Shown here: positions 10,500 to 22,047 of the stretch, in pieces
Numbering within the stretch: the stretch's first letter is position 1
Layout: every line of letters starts with the position of its first letter
NCBI RefSeq assembly: GCF_001625215.2
Contig: NC_030385.2
Span: 7,433,135 to 7,497,134 of the forward strand
Source: Daucus carota subsp. sativus
Lineage: Eukaryota; Streptophyta; Magnoliopsida; Apiales; Apiaceae
Reading direction: 5' to 3'
Length of the DNA stretch: 64,000 bases
Program-made: the position numbers and the translations under genes
The notes under the pieces: generated by a model
The model's database searches: none
What the model saw: the letters and a program-made list of their open reading frames with translations, nothing else
Told to the model about the DNA's origin: nothing

Positions 10500-10829
10500 T
10501 CTGAAATTTTTTGGAATGATATTCAAGAAAAGAATATTATAAAAAATTTCATAGAATTGGAAGAAATCCTTCTTTTGGAGGAAATGATCAAGGAAGACTC
10601 AGAGACACATCTACAAAACCTTCATATAGGAATCCACAAAGAAACGCTTCAATTAATCAAGATACACAATGAGGATCATATTCATACGATTTTGCACTTC
10701 TCGACAAATATAATCTGTTTCGTTATTCTAAGCGGTTATTCTATTTTGGGTAATGAAGAACTTGTTATTTTTAACTCTTGGGCTCAGGAATTCATATATA
10801 ACTTAAGTGACACAATAAAAGCCGGAAGT
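10500..10829 (+). pseudogene. cemA: Plastid cemA fragment in nuclear DNA (NUPT)
   Basis: The frame from 10500 to about 10829 reads as the middle of the chloroplast envelope membrane protein CemA (ycf10). Blocks such as [41 protein letters not shown] and NSWAQEF...YNLSDTIK occur in the known order. CemA acts in inorganic carbon uptake and proton handling at the plastid inner envelope. Only about 110 residues are present. The N-terminus and the C-terminal membrane helices are missing, and plastid similarity stops after SDTIKA. The surviving frame has no internal stop, which suggests a fairly young transfer. It has no plastid neighbour genes and is not expected to work. Confidence 0.9.
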
Positions 10830-11555
10830 TAATTTAGGATACTTTTTTCAATAACTTAATTTTTTAAAATTTTTTTTGATAAAAACTATCCATAAGGCAT
10901 AAATTGCCCATAAATCATTTTTATTTTTATTATTATACTTTTAATAACTCATAAGTCATTATTAATAAGTCAAAATTACTCAAACGGATATTTTAAACTC
11001 CCAACTTATCCCATAAATCACGTTAATTGTGAAGCTACCATTTTCGGGATTGATGTAGGCTGGATTACCGAAGAAGCCTTTGTATTCATTTTCAGTTTCA
11101 AGAATCTTTGGATTCAGTGTGTTAAGCAGTCTGGAAACAATGCGGCTATTTGTTTAGTTCGTTTTATTGTTTATCAACCTGATTGCATTGTCAGTTGGGG
11201 ATTTGTCTCGACTAGATTTGTTTTTGTTTTAATTTAATGGAATGAATTTGCATTTTGTCAAAAAAGAAATAAGTCACAAGTCATATACTCGGGCAAACGG
11301 CTCATACTCAACCAAGCACCGGCTTTTTCCTCAGCCACATTACACATACATACATAAGTTGAGTTTAGTCCATCAGATATATATACACATATGTACAAGT
11401 AGAGCATAGGCCTTTTAAGTGTTAAGCAGTCATCTTACATGCCTTGCCCATTAGCTTCCACTTATAAACATCTAAAAAAGGTTGGGCTGCCATCATAAAC
11501 TCCAGCAACAGTTGCTTGGCCGATTTCCACGCCACTGTCCACCAGATTTGTGAAT
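10830..11555. other. Region between the cemA fragment and SBE1, with a possible retroposed insert
   Basis: AT-rich sequence with several ATAAGTCA-type words. A segment at about 11020-11269 ends in a short A-rich tail and is flanked by ATAAATCAC (left) and ATAAGTCAC (right). This would fit a truncated LINE or SINE insertion with a target duplication. The right part (11300-11555) is the 3' flank of the branching-enzyme gene. No coding frame is supported. Confidence 0.4.
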
Positions 11556-14500
11556 CTACTCGATGGCTTCGACAGATGTCGTTTTATTGCCTTCTTCAAC
11601 TCTATAATAGACCTAAAAAGGAGTGGGAGAGACTTGAGTTACTTTGAGACCCTAAAGAGACCACCACTAGCTTCATTAGCAAATTCAATGATTTAATGAT
11701 TCACTGGAAAAAAATATCATATTTGAATTATTAATTGATACTATTCCAAATGAAATCTAGTATTTTCCAAGTATTGAAGGTTTTGAGTCCTATCTTTCTA
11801 CTTTTAGAATGTGGAGACGTTGAATTGCAGCTGTGTGTTGCACTGCTACCAAATTAGTGGTCCACTACACCACCACAGACTAACCTAAAAGAGCACAGAA
11901 AAGGAGCATACCAGGCATGTACGAGGTGGGGAGAGTATTTGGAATGAGTTGGGACGGTTGTTGAAGTTTGTTTCGGGGACTCCGGGTATTCCCTCTGGAG
12001 ACGTGAAATGATCTACATCATGGCCCACCTGTCATATAGATCACTACCAGTGAGATAGATGGCTGCTGAATATTCGACTTTAAAGTGAATTAGTGGATAG
12101 AATAGTTCCGCACACATTTGAGACTAGAAGAGAAGTAGGCCAGCTTGGACACTAGCAACACATACAAATCGAATGTACCAACTCGAGAGCATATATGGAA
12201 TACAATCTTACTTACCGACACGCACGTGCACGCACACACAACTGACATAATATAGACAGAAACAATTATGTGACATTGTAGAAGAAACAACATTGATAGC
12301 CATTCAGCAAATTTGCCACAAAGACTGTTTGTGTGCATGGATTTGATAAAACAATGGAACTGGCAAGTGGTTTAGGTTTAGGTTTGGCACTCCTGTTTCC
12401 CTTTTCTTTTACCAACTCAAGAAGCACATACAACTACATAAGCAGTAAGAAGAACTGAAGCAGCAGCAACAAAGAGTATATGCAACTAGACATTATTTCC
12501 GATAGAGGTTTCCCAGCGGAAAAAAAAATCCAAAAATGTCTTGGCATCAGTATTAAAAGGTTCCAAAGTTGCATGTGGAACTTAGCAACACATAAGTGAT
12601 AACTGATAAGTCATGTAATGTCAGGTCTCGGCCATAGAGTTTGCTAGTACCTAGAGTTTCAAGACTCCATACTTTGTTTCTACAAAAAAAGTTAATATCA
12701 AGAGTTTTCTTACTCTTCCATGCCCACCGAACTCCAGGGCATCACTATCCAGTGCAACTCTATATTTTCCCGGCATGTCACACCCAACTTTATACCTGTA
12801 ATACATATTTTTGAAATCAATTAAAAGCATGCAAGGGGCTAAATATATTCCATCTCCATCATGATATATTTTTAGCTTCGCAGCATCCTTTCAACCAGAA
12901 AATAGCAAAAGAATACTGCTAAAAACTAATTAATAGGCAGCAGGCCAGTTCTTTTAGGCAATATCTTCACCCACTAACGGTGTGTGTGTGTGTGTGTGTT
13001 TGTGTGTATTATAAAAAATTAGATGTACCCGTCATATGTGTTCTCCGGATGAAAGTTGAAAATAAAAACTAGATCTCCTCGTTCAAATACAATAACCTGA
13101 AGAAATAATAACTCAATATCCTTAGCATATATAAATAATATTTCAGTACAACAGTACCTCAAACATATTTGCCCATACGTTGTGATAGCTAAAGAATAAT
13201 GATAAAGGTTTAGCATGGAGAATTTTGTGTATTAATTGATTTGATTAAATTCAGATGTTTACATTCTATACTTATAATGGGAATAGCTATGTGATCTCTA
13301 TATAAATATAGTGCCAGTAGTAAAAAAACTGCAAACAAATTACTAATATCCTATGGGCCAAAGATAATTTAATGCTGTCAGCTTTAGTCAGCCAAGTAAT
13401 TTAGACTTAAGCACACATGTAGTGCTTATCCCCACACATTTCAAACTTCTTCAAAGCTTGTTTTAAGAATATTAATATACATATGCAGTAGTTTCTCGCT
13501 CAGGAGCATATATACCTTATCCTCGTCATTTGCACAGCTCACTATCTGTTTATGTGATGCTAGGAAAGCAAACTTCTCATCCAGCATATTCATAGCTCTA
13601 TCAAAAGCACACATGAACTACATTTACAAAATATAAACCAAGTTAAGATTCAGCTGCACTTGCACAAAGCCAACAAGCAACTATTTAAAGATGAAATTAT
13701 CCTAGGATGAGAATTAGCTCCTACTATCCTGATAAGGATCACACATCACTTAAACAACCTTATATCTCAGGTGATCTTCGTCGACCAGATTCCACTGGCG
13801 TCGGCACTTATCGTAACTCCAGTTATTGCCTTCTCTGGGGAAGTCTATCCACTCTGGATGGCCAAACTATAAAAGAAGCATTCAGGCGAATCTAGTAATA
13901 GCATTATAGGGATGAAATAACGATATCTATCTAATAAATACTGGATTCAGTCTTTCTAGTTCCTTGGTAGAAGACGAAACGAAATAAGAGCAACAGAAAC
14001 TGTTAATTTCTTGCAAATTATTCTCCCCCAATTTGTTTCTGTGCTCATGAAGTTGAGCTTTTAGAAAGTAGATGGTTTTCATCTAACTTGCTCGTCTTAA
14101 TTATAAGTGTTTCTATTATTCATATTACTTTTTCAAGAACCAATTGATGTGCTTTTCAACCAGATATTAAATTCAGAGAATTTGAAATCCTCTACATATC
14201 AACAGAACTACAATATTACTGCACAGACTGACAGACAGCACTATATTCTAAACCAACTACTACTCGAACTTCCAGGTTCATGCTAAAAGCTATCCATGGC
14301 AAAATGCTATGCCTTACCTCATTTCCCATGAAATTTAGATACCCATCCCCTCCTAAAGCCATCGTAATAAAGTGAATCATCTGCAATATCAAATCAAAAA
14401 AGGTAAGCACTACAACTACAAGGGACTGAATAGACACCTATTGTCTCACAAAGTGGAAACTGAATAACCAATTAGAAAGTTTAGTGATTTGTAAAACATG

Positions 14501-17500
14501 AGAAAGCTTAGTGGATGCTTAAAAGATAGAGGTACTATAACGTGAAACTGTGAAAATTGGGTGACTGATATGTTGCATTAACTGTGCATAGTTAAATTGG
14601 ACACTAGATGTAATTTTAAATTAGCCCAGGGCTGCGAGGCAATGAAGAAGAACAAGCAAACAGACCTTATGAAGTGCTATCCCTCGATCAATTGCTGGAG
14701 AAGCAGGTCCTAAAGCTGACATGCCTGAATACATTTCCTGATCCATAAGTAGAAATGCAATAGTCTTGTCTCCCACTATAGCCTGCACATATTATGTTAT
14801 CACCACAAATGGATGTAGATAAGCTAAAGACCAGATAATTAATGGACAGAATGACAGATAGCTTCTGGGATCACCACAACAACAAAGGCATACACAATAT
14901 AACCATTAAATACATCCATGCAATTTTCTTTGCAAATCAACCATCAAGTTTGTAATGTTTTAAGAGGACCAAATGAGAGGCTGAAATTTTAATTTGAATT
15001 CTATCTAACACAAACCAGGACATGAGATGTATACCTGGTCATGACTTTCAGCATAAGCTATACACTTCTCTGTGTATCTCCTATTAGTCAAACTCCATGA
15101 TATTTCCTCCATAGACCACTCTTTATCTTCCTTATTTTTCAAGTAATCAATCCACTTGTCAGGTATAGCCATTGCCAGACGATAATCAAAACCAATTCCT
15201 CCCTCGGAAACAGGCCGACCAAGTCCAGGCGCACCAGAAACATCTTCTGCAACCACAGTTGCATCCAGCAGGAGATTGTGTATCATATTGTTAGCCAGCA
15301 TCAGGTAAACCACTGCGTCAACATCTGTTGACTCGCTAAAATATTCATTGTAATTTCCTGTGAAAGCCATGTTGATTCCATGATGATGATACAACATTGA
15401 AGTTATTCCATCAAACCTAAACCCATCAAATCTGTACTCCTCCATCCACCATCTCAAGTTAGATAATAGGAAACGAAGAACCTCCCAGTTAGCATAGTTA
15501 AAAAGTCTGCTATCCCACAACTGGTGGTAGCCACGGTCCCCAGTGTGGAAGTACGATTCTTGAGAACTTTGGCCAACATCGTAGCCGTTAAGGCCATCAG
15601 TAACATTGTTGCTTGCATGGCTGTGAACAACATCCATCAGTACCCGTAAACCTAAGCTGTGTGCTTTATCTATCAAATACTTAAGGTCTTCAGGGGTTCC
15701 CGACCTACTGCTCACAGCGAAAAAGTTTGTGACATGATATCCAAAGGAACCATAGTAGGAATGCTCCATCACGGCCATCAACTGGACTGTGTTATAATTG
15801 TTTTTCTTAATACGAGGTAAGACATCATCTGCAAATTCTCGGTATGAACTTACACGGGGTTCTGAACCACTCATCCCGACATGAGCCTCATAAATCCGTG
15901 GTGCTGTAGGTTTTAGAGGACGGGGGTATCTGAACTCATACCTGAAAGATCAAAGATAAAATATGTTGTCTAAGAAGCAAAAAGGAAAAAAGGAAAACAG
16001 TTCAGTCAACAGAGTTATGTTCATTTGCAAAACAGGAGGCAAATAATGAAATGTATGCCCTTTCAAAAGAATTAAGTAGGGACAATGGAATTTAGAGAAA
16101 AAAAAAAGTATACCTCTCAGAATGTGGCGGGTCCCAGTATACACCATCATAAGGTGCCGCAAACCTCGCTGCATCCACAGTAGCATATTTTATCCAAGCT
16201 GGGATCCTGTCAACCCAAACTCCACCGGCATGCTTGAACCTAAACTTGACTCTTGAATTATGTGGAATGCCTGCCTTCTCACCAGAATCTGGAATTGTAA
16301 TAGACCAAACACCAAATTGATCTTTTTCCATCTTGTGATTACATCCATCCCATGCATTGAAATCCCCAATGATTTGTGCTTCTCTGAAACATCGATAAAT
16401 CAGCTCTAATGTGAATGTCTTATCTCGGATCATATAGACCTTTCTGCATGACATGAAACTTACTGAGCAGCAGGGGCCCATTCACGGTATACAATGACAC
16501 CTTTTTCTCTGTTAAAACCGAATTTTAAATAACCTGGCCACAAGGGAGAAATAATTGTCACAACTCCACGTAATTGAATACACAAATGCATTTAATTTCA
16601 ATATTTAGACCAAAAGATAACAAAAATTACACAGAGCTTAAAGGTACAAGTTGTAGAAAATCCTACACAGCTTCTCAGATTTGAAGAAAAAGAACAAATC
16701 AAGCCACCTGGAGTGTAGATAAATTGCCATAATCAGTTATTACCTTGGGCAAAATTTTCAACACTTCCTTCATATTTTTCAATTAGCTTTTTCTGCTCTA
16801 TGTATCTTTTCATTCTATATCTAAAGTGATCTTTATATGGTTGCAATCCTGGGTCGAGATCCAGCACAGCAACTGTCTCAGTGTCTTCTTCCATTTGCAT
16901 CATATCAGAGTTTTCATCAGTCAAAACAGCTGAGATAGAAGGCCTTTGTTCCACCTGCAGAGAAAAATGTGTCGCGGCTATATCTAACACATAATTGAGT
17001 TGAGCGGGCAGAGAGAAAATTTAAGGAATAGAATTCAACCAAATAAAGAAAGAATATTCAACACAAGGTAGGTTTATTTTTAAACTAAGCGCCTGGCACT
17101 GGATAATTAAGTATCTTTGAAGGAAGGTATTGTAATGAAATAAAACACGTCAACTTTCGCCCTATGATTACAAAAAACTACATAATCACAAATATATAAT
17201 AACAGAGAAATGGATAGCAATTGGTGCAGCGATACATAAATGTGATTGGGAAGAGACTTCGGTGGAGATCATACCCTCCCAAATTTTGACGATCTTGTTG
17301 AATAAAGATATTGCTGATATTCAATTGATTTCCAAGGGCCACAACTTAGTCCACGCGGATGCTGATAGGCAACAAACCACTTATTCCTCGATTCCTGTAA
17401 AAGAATCATATCAAACTCTCTTAGGTTGTTGGGACTTTATTATAAAGTGATAAATAATTAGTAATACCACGACGTAAAATTGTACCACAGATTCAACATC

Positions 17501-17982
17501 AAATATCATAACCATGAAATCAAGAAAAAAAATTCAACGAATCGAAGTCTTTCACTCTTTCCCATCAAATATCAGAAATTCTGCAAAGCAAAGCACCCCA
17601 TTACTTGTTATATACATTGCACACGAATTCTGTAGTAGCTTCCTACTTGTTCGACTCAACACGCAACCCAAATCCACAAAACCAAACATAAAGATGACTA
17701 TAGACTATTTGTCATACAAATAAAGTTTCCAGTGATGAATATCCTAAAAGGTCAGACCTTTCCACCTATACCTAAAAGGGCAACCAAGGAATACAATTCC
17801 AAGTATAATACTATAACAAAGAATGAAGATCGTGCAATTAAGATTGTTTCTTAACTACAAAAGTATGTTACACACTTGTATCTAGCTATAATCAAGCAGG
17901 CTAAGTAATAAAAGACCAATAAAGAAACCTTTTTGAAAGAAGCTAGTTGAGTTGAAAAGGGTGTTAAAGACACGAGCGCCAT
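11556..17982 (-). CDS. SBE1: Starch branching enzyme I (class I/B 1,4-alpha-glucan branching enzyme), 14 exons
   Basis: Cuts alpha-1,4-glucan chains and rejoins them by alpha-1,6 bonds in plastids, forming amylopectin. Exons (minus strand, high to low): 17929-17982, 17275-17394, 16744-16954, 16464-16533, 16114-16383, 15035-15941, 14666-14782, 14318-14380, 13759-13866, 13516-13617, 13029-13096, 12714-12795, 11912-12028, 11556-11612. All have GT/AG borders and the phases join in frame to give 781 residues. Residues 1-60 resemble a plastid transit peptide (starts [13 protein letters not shown]). A CBM48-like part covers about 130-240, then the GH13 barrel. Catalytic signatures are DVVHSH (345-350), nucleophile Asp419 in FRFDG, acid Glu474 in AEDVSG and Asp543 in ESHDQ. 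NYNEYF and MLANN mark class I over class II. Fourteen exons match known class I genes. The C-terminal tail after YYRVEE is only about a dozen residues, much shorter than in potato SBE I. Confidence 0.95.
12981..13008. repeat. TG dinucleotide microsatellite
   Basis: Ten or so TG units, slightly interrupted, in the intron between two 3' exons of the branching-enzyme gene. Confidence 0.9.
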
Positions 17983-19796
17983 TTTCCCCCAATTTGCCGA
18001 TGCTTCAGTGTTTCATACATCATCGTATCATCACTTCACTTTCATATAAAAAACCTGTGGCCATGTGATGTGACTGTGCGAGTGTACTTTTGTACAGACA
18101 ACCTTTTGGGACTGAAGAAATATCTTTTGTTCCTTATTTTTTTAAAAAATATTTTAATATTGTTTATTTATTTTTTTTAATCAATTTTTATGATATTTCT
18201 TTTAAAACTTTTGTTTATCAAAGGACCCAACACTTTTTGGCGAAATTTGTATAAAATTACGAAGCCAACAGGTCACTAATTTTCATTCAGTTTTATTATC
18301 TTTTGAATTATTTGAAAATACCTATCATTCTGTAAAAATAGAGTTTTCAATTATTTATAAATAAAATTATTTATTGGTATCTTTTATCGAAAAATTGTTT
18401 CTTTTCCGTACGGCTACAATCATAAACATTTTTCGATGTTAATATGTAGTTCCAAAAAGCGAGCAGGCATCAATTATGTTTTTAATTATCTTTACATATT
18501 TATTATAATTACATGACACAAGTTACTTTTGTGCTGTAAAAAGCGACAGACTACGAAGTCACGAAACAAGAATTAATTGGAGATTAATTGGATTTATCGG
18601 GACTAATAGGATATTTAATCAGTTTGACGAATTACTAAACAGTGATTAATCGATATTAATCGTGATTAATCATCAACTTTTTAAACATAGCTTCTGTGTT
18701 AAGCTCTGCGTGAAAACCAGAAGTGATCAACAAACTCCACTGCACAATTAGGACAAAAATGATGGAACAGTATAATAAACTAACAGAAACATGACTTGGG
18801 TCTTAGGCTCTCAGCTAAGTGAAACTAGTGATTGATTTATAAGAAGATTAGAAGAGCAAGTGACAGCAGTTGCTATCATCAACTATTACTCACTTGGTGC
18901 TGTTAAAGTTAAACAAACCCGCCCGCCAATGTCAGACTCTCATGTTTATCCTTACAGTTTCGCTATGAAGATCACTTGAGCAGTCTGTGGAACTCGGATC
19001 AGTAAATTATTATGAGACATAATTTTGAATAAGGATATTTAAGAAAGTTACTTTAACTGGTAAACTGATAAAATGAAACAATGTGCAGAATCTGGAGCAA
19101 TAGTTTCCACACTGTGGTCTATAGAACCATCAAAAGGCAAGTATCAGGTATAAGTGATTAGGAGAAAACAAGTCTCCATATCAAGCACAATTAATAGTCA
19201 AAGCGATTTGGCCCCGTGCCATATATAGCATCTTAATCACGAATTAGAATTGCTGATTACAAAAATTTAGGAAGAAAAAAAATGTTGTTGAAAACTCAGG
19301 AATGTGAGAGTTGTTCTCATGGTAGTAGCGATGAGAGACTTAAATCCAACTGAATATAGCTAATTCAAGAAACTGTAACGTTCTACACAAGTTTCCTGTT
19401 CTAAATCTACCCCCACCTAATATGCTTTCAATTTTTACTACACATTAGTAATTAATTCATGTTATTTGTGTCTCTAAGGACATCGAGTTGGGTTATCAAC
19501 CCCAAGTCCCACATTGGACGTTCAGTGCACTTGCAGCAGCCAAAAAACTCGTTTATATTCTAAAATTTGATCATGGAATGGTGTATAACTCAAACACGTT
19601 TACATCATGCAGTAAATGACTATTTTTCTTTCAACTTCTCAGTGCTTAGTTTCTTTTTTGAGCAAGTCTACAAAATCTGCTTTTAATACGCTGTGGCAGA
19701 ATTTCCCACGGCAAAGTACACTAGCTAATATTTTAATTACGGAGTAATGTTCAGCAAAAGAATTTAGCAACTTTTCCATAAGAGAAGGGATTTTAC
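17983..19796. other. Upstream region of SBE1; no other gene seen
   Basis: The first 150 bases should hold the SBE1 5' UTR and promoter; a minus-strand TTTTATATGAA near 18040 could be its TATA box. A patch at 18570-18680 is rich in GATTAATCG/ATTAATTGG words like those in the hAT MITE at 28230-28601 and may be a decayed relative. A GTCCCACATTGGAC word at 19507-19520 resembles a motif common in plant repeats. No supported coding frame. Confidence 0.4.
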
Positions 19797-21065
19797 CTCA
19801 TGGTCATTCCCAGTGCCAACCATCCACCACTGATCATCCTCGGCTAAGGTCCAGAAAACAGATATTCCCTAATGCATGACATTGCAGATAATATGATTCT
19901 TAACAGTTCAAAGAGAGAAACTTTATCAGTAGAGGATATATCATTTCTTTTGATTGGTATCCATCGGATTGGTATGTGAAACACAAGTGCTGGCAGTCGC
20001 TGTGAAACACGAGTGCTGGCAGTCGCTGTGAAACTCTGAATGAGGCAAGTTGGAATATATTGACCCAACTGTTAAACAATACATTACTGGAATATCAAGA
20101 TAGCAAAACGGAAATTGGAGGATGTCACTTTGGGTAAATCAAATCCTGATTGATTTACCCACGGACATGCCCTGTCTGATAGATATGCCTGCAAAGTATG
20201 GGAACTCATATTCAATATCTCTATTCATGCTGAATTCAAAAATAACTATAAGAACAGATTTTGCAAAGGCACTGCAACAACATACCTCAAATGCATCAGG
20301 AAGCAGTAAATCCACATTCAAGGGTTTGAAAGATACATAAGTGTGCAGTGATAAAATGGAAACGAATGAAGGCAGGATCAAATTTCATTCCATGCTCTCA
20401 TACCATTTTATTCAAATGAACACAGTGTTTAAGTAACCAAAAGAGTCTCATTGCAGATTGCATTTTGAAAGTTCAAACAACACGGGCATCAGATAATGGA
20501 TATAGTATACAGAAATTGATGCTTATTTTGTAATGGGAGGCGTACGAGGGGTAAAAACTGAAGGCCATGTCCAATAAGAAGTTCAGGTGATGAATTTTAT
20601 ACCTTCTCCTTTAATGCACAACTGCAGAATAAAATAGCAATTTGAACAGGCTCTTATCTGTCAGCTGCAAAACCAATGCGCCTTGAAGGAATGAATCTGT
20701 TGATTGAAGTTGATTCATATGCAGATCCGTCCCTTATGGTGCTGAATACCTGAGTATACATAAAAACACATTAGGCAAGTCTGATCAATGGTAAGTTCAT
20801 TCCTACAGTTTTCGTACACTTCTGGCACTAAATAACCCTTTATCCATTTCTTTTTTAAAAATAAGAAAAGATATTTTTCTCAGTTTTCTTGCTCAGATAT
20901 TTATTTCATGATGATTGACGAGCTATATCTCCTGCGCAATTGGGGATGTCAGTAAAAGTTCGCTCATATAGAAAGACAAAAGTCTGGCAGTTGTGCAGCA
21001 GTCAAAGTGCAGCGGAAATAACCTAATGCATTGGGGAGACCAAGTCCTGCAACAAAGTTCAGCAT
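19797..21065 (-). other. Orphan coding-like segments, unidentified
   Basis: On the minus strand 19797-19868 reads as a 24-codon open segment (FWTLAEDDQWWMVGTGND inside), bordered by AG and GT as an exon would be. A second segment ending near 20287 (VDLLLPDAFE, then GTATG) is also followed by a donor-like site. Segments near 20650-20750 and 20990-21060 are open but less convincing. I do not recognise the family and could not link them into one gene. They may be remnants of a broken gene or chance frames. Confidence 0.2.
19976..20027. repeat. 26-bp tandem repeat, two copies
   Basis: A 26-bp unit containing AGTGCTGGCAGTCGCT occurs at 19976-20001 and 20002-20027, differing at one base. A third partial start (GTGAAAC) follows. 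It is a recent local duplication with no coding role seen. Confidence 0.85.
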
Positions 21066-21179
21066 GAGATATAAGAAGAGCCAAACATTATAGTTGATTC
21101 GTCTTCCATTTAATCTTGCGCATATTAGAAACATTCATTAGTTGTGTTTAATGTTTTCCTTGGTTCTCTATGTTACCAC

Positions 21180-21450
21180 CAGTGGTAACATCTCCATCAC
21201 TCTACTTCTTCTCACCAAGTAGTAGCACTTCAGAAAAATGAAGTACATGAATTTAAGCATAATCTCCACACTTCACTAGTTCCAGTGAGATCTTTCACAA
21301 ACCATTGGTGACCATCATCTGCCACAGCGAGATCTTTCATTTTAATGTTTCCATCCTATTTCTTCCCACCAAGTTGCAGCACTTCTCAAAAATGAAGTGA
21401 GATTTTTTAAGTAAATCTCCGAGGAACTGGTCTCAACCATTGGTGACCAG
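21180..21450. repeat. Diverged tandem duplication of about 140 bp
   Basis: The left copy (about 21185-21315) and right copy (about 21343-21450) share TTCTTC..CACCAAGT, GCACTTC..AAAAATGAAGT and CCATTGGTGACCA in the same order. They are clearly diverged. The right copy abuts the mitochondrial atp1 fragment. Confidence 0.55.
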
Positions 21451-21452
21451 TT

Positions 21453-21675
21453 CATTCCATTATCACGGAAATACTCCCCCATGGCACACCCCGAATATGG
21501 GGCCAGAAATTGCAGAGGAGCAGGATCCGAAGCGGTGGCTGCTACAAGAATGGAATATTCCAAAGCATTCGCTTCTGAAAGAATTTGAACTAATTGTGCC
21601 ACAGTTGAGCGTTTCTGTCCAATCGCTACATAGACACAATACAATGTCTCACTCTCAGAGGTGCTCCTTGAGTTC
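21453..21675 (-). pseudogene. atp1: Mitochondrial atp1 fragment in nuclear DNA (NUMT)
   Basis: The minus strand encodes about 74 residues of mitochondrial ATP synthase subunit alpha without a stop. It includes [32 protein letters not shown] and [20 protein letters not shown]. The match stops sharply on both sides: downstream the protein should continue with the HALIIYDDLSKQ region and does not, and upstream similarity ends near NSRST. The sequence appears very close to plant mitochondrial DNA, so the transfer is probably recent. It is far too short to work and sits in the spacer between SBE1 and the cyclin gene. Confidence 0.92.
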
Positions 21676-22047
21676 TGCCAATTCAATTTGGTGAGTAGGA
21701 TACTCACATTCTGCATAATGAGTATTTGTAAAGGGGGAACATGTGAAAAGAACATCTGTAAATTATTCTAATTCTAATTGTATAACAATTGGTATAGTTC
21801 CCAAAACCCAACAATAAAACTGAATCAGTTTAAATCTGAGAATATCTCAAATTATTAAAGTATCATGAAAACAGAACCTCTCAACAACCAAGCAACAAAG
21901 TTTCATCAAGACAAATTTGAGAATATCTCAAATTATTACAGTTTTATGAAAACAGAGAGGCTTCTGCATAACTAATTTCAAAGTCTCTTAAAAGGCAGCT
22001 ATGGCCGCTGGCTCTACAACAAAACCCTGCAACCCATCATAATCCTT
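21676..22047. other. 3' flank of the cyclin gene
   Basis: AT-rich spacer with two similar AGAATATCTCAAATTATTA words (about 21837 and 21911). It should contain the cyclin 3' UTR on the minus strand. No other feature is recognised. Confidence 0.4.

Noticed and set aside
16733-16990. Met-started 85-codon frame as the N-terminus of the branching enzyme
   Set aside because: The Met lies in intron sequence. The exon starts at 16954 after a clear acceptor, and two further upstream exons (17275-17394 and 17929-17982) match class I enzymes and join in phase.
18570-18680. Complete hAT MITE copy
   Set aside because: ATTAATCG-type words are shared with the element at 28230, but neither CAGTGTT ends nor an 8-bp duplication could be found.
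21453-21675. Functional nuclear transfer of atp1
   Set aside because: Only 74 of about 500 codons are present, with no targeting sequence, start or exon context.
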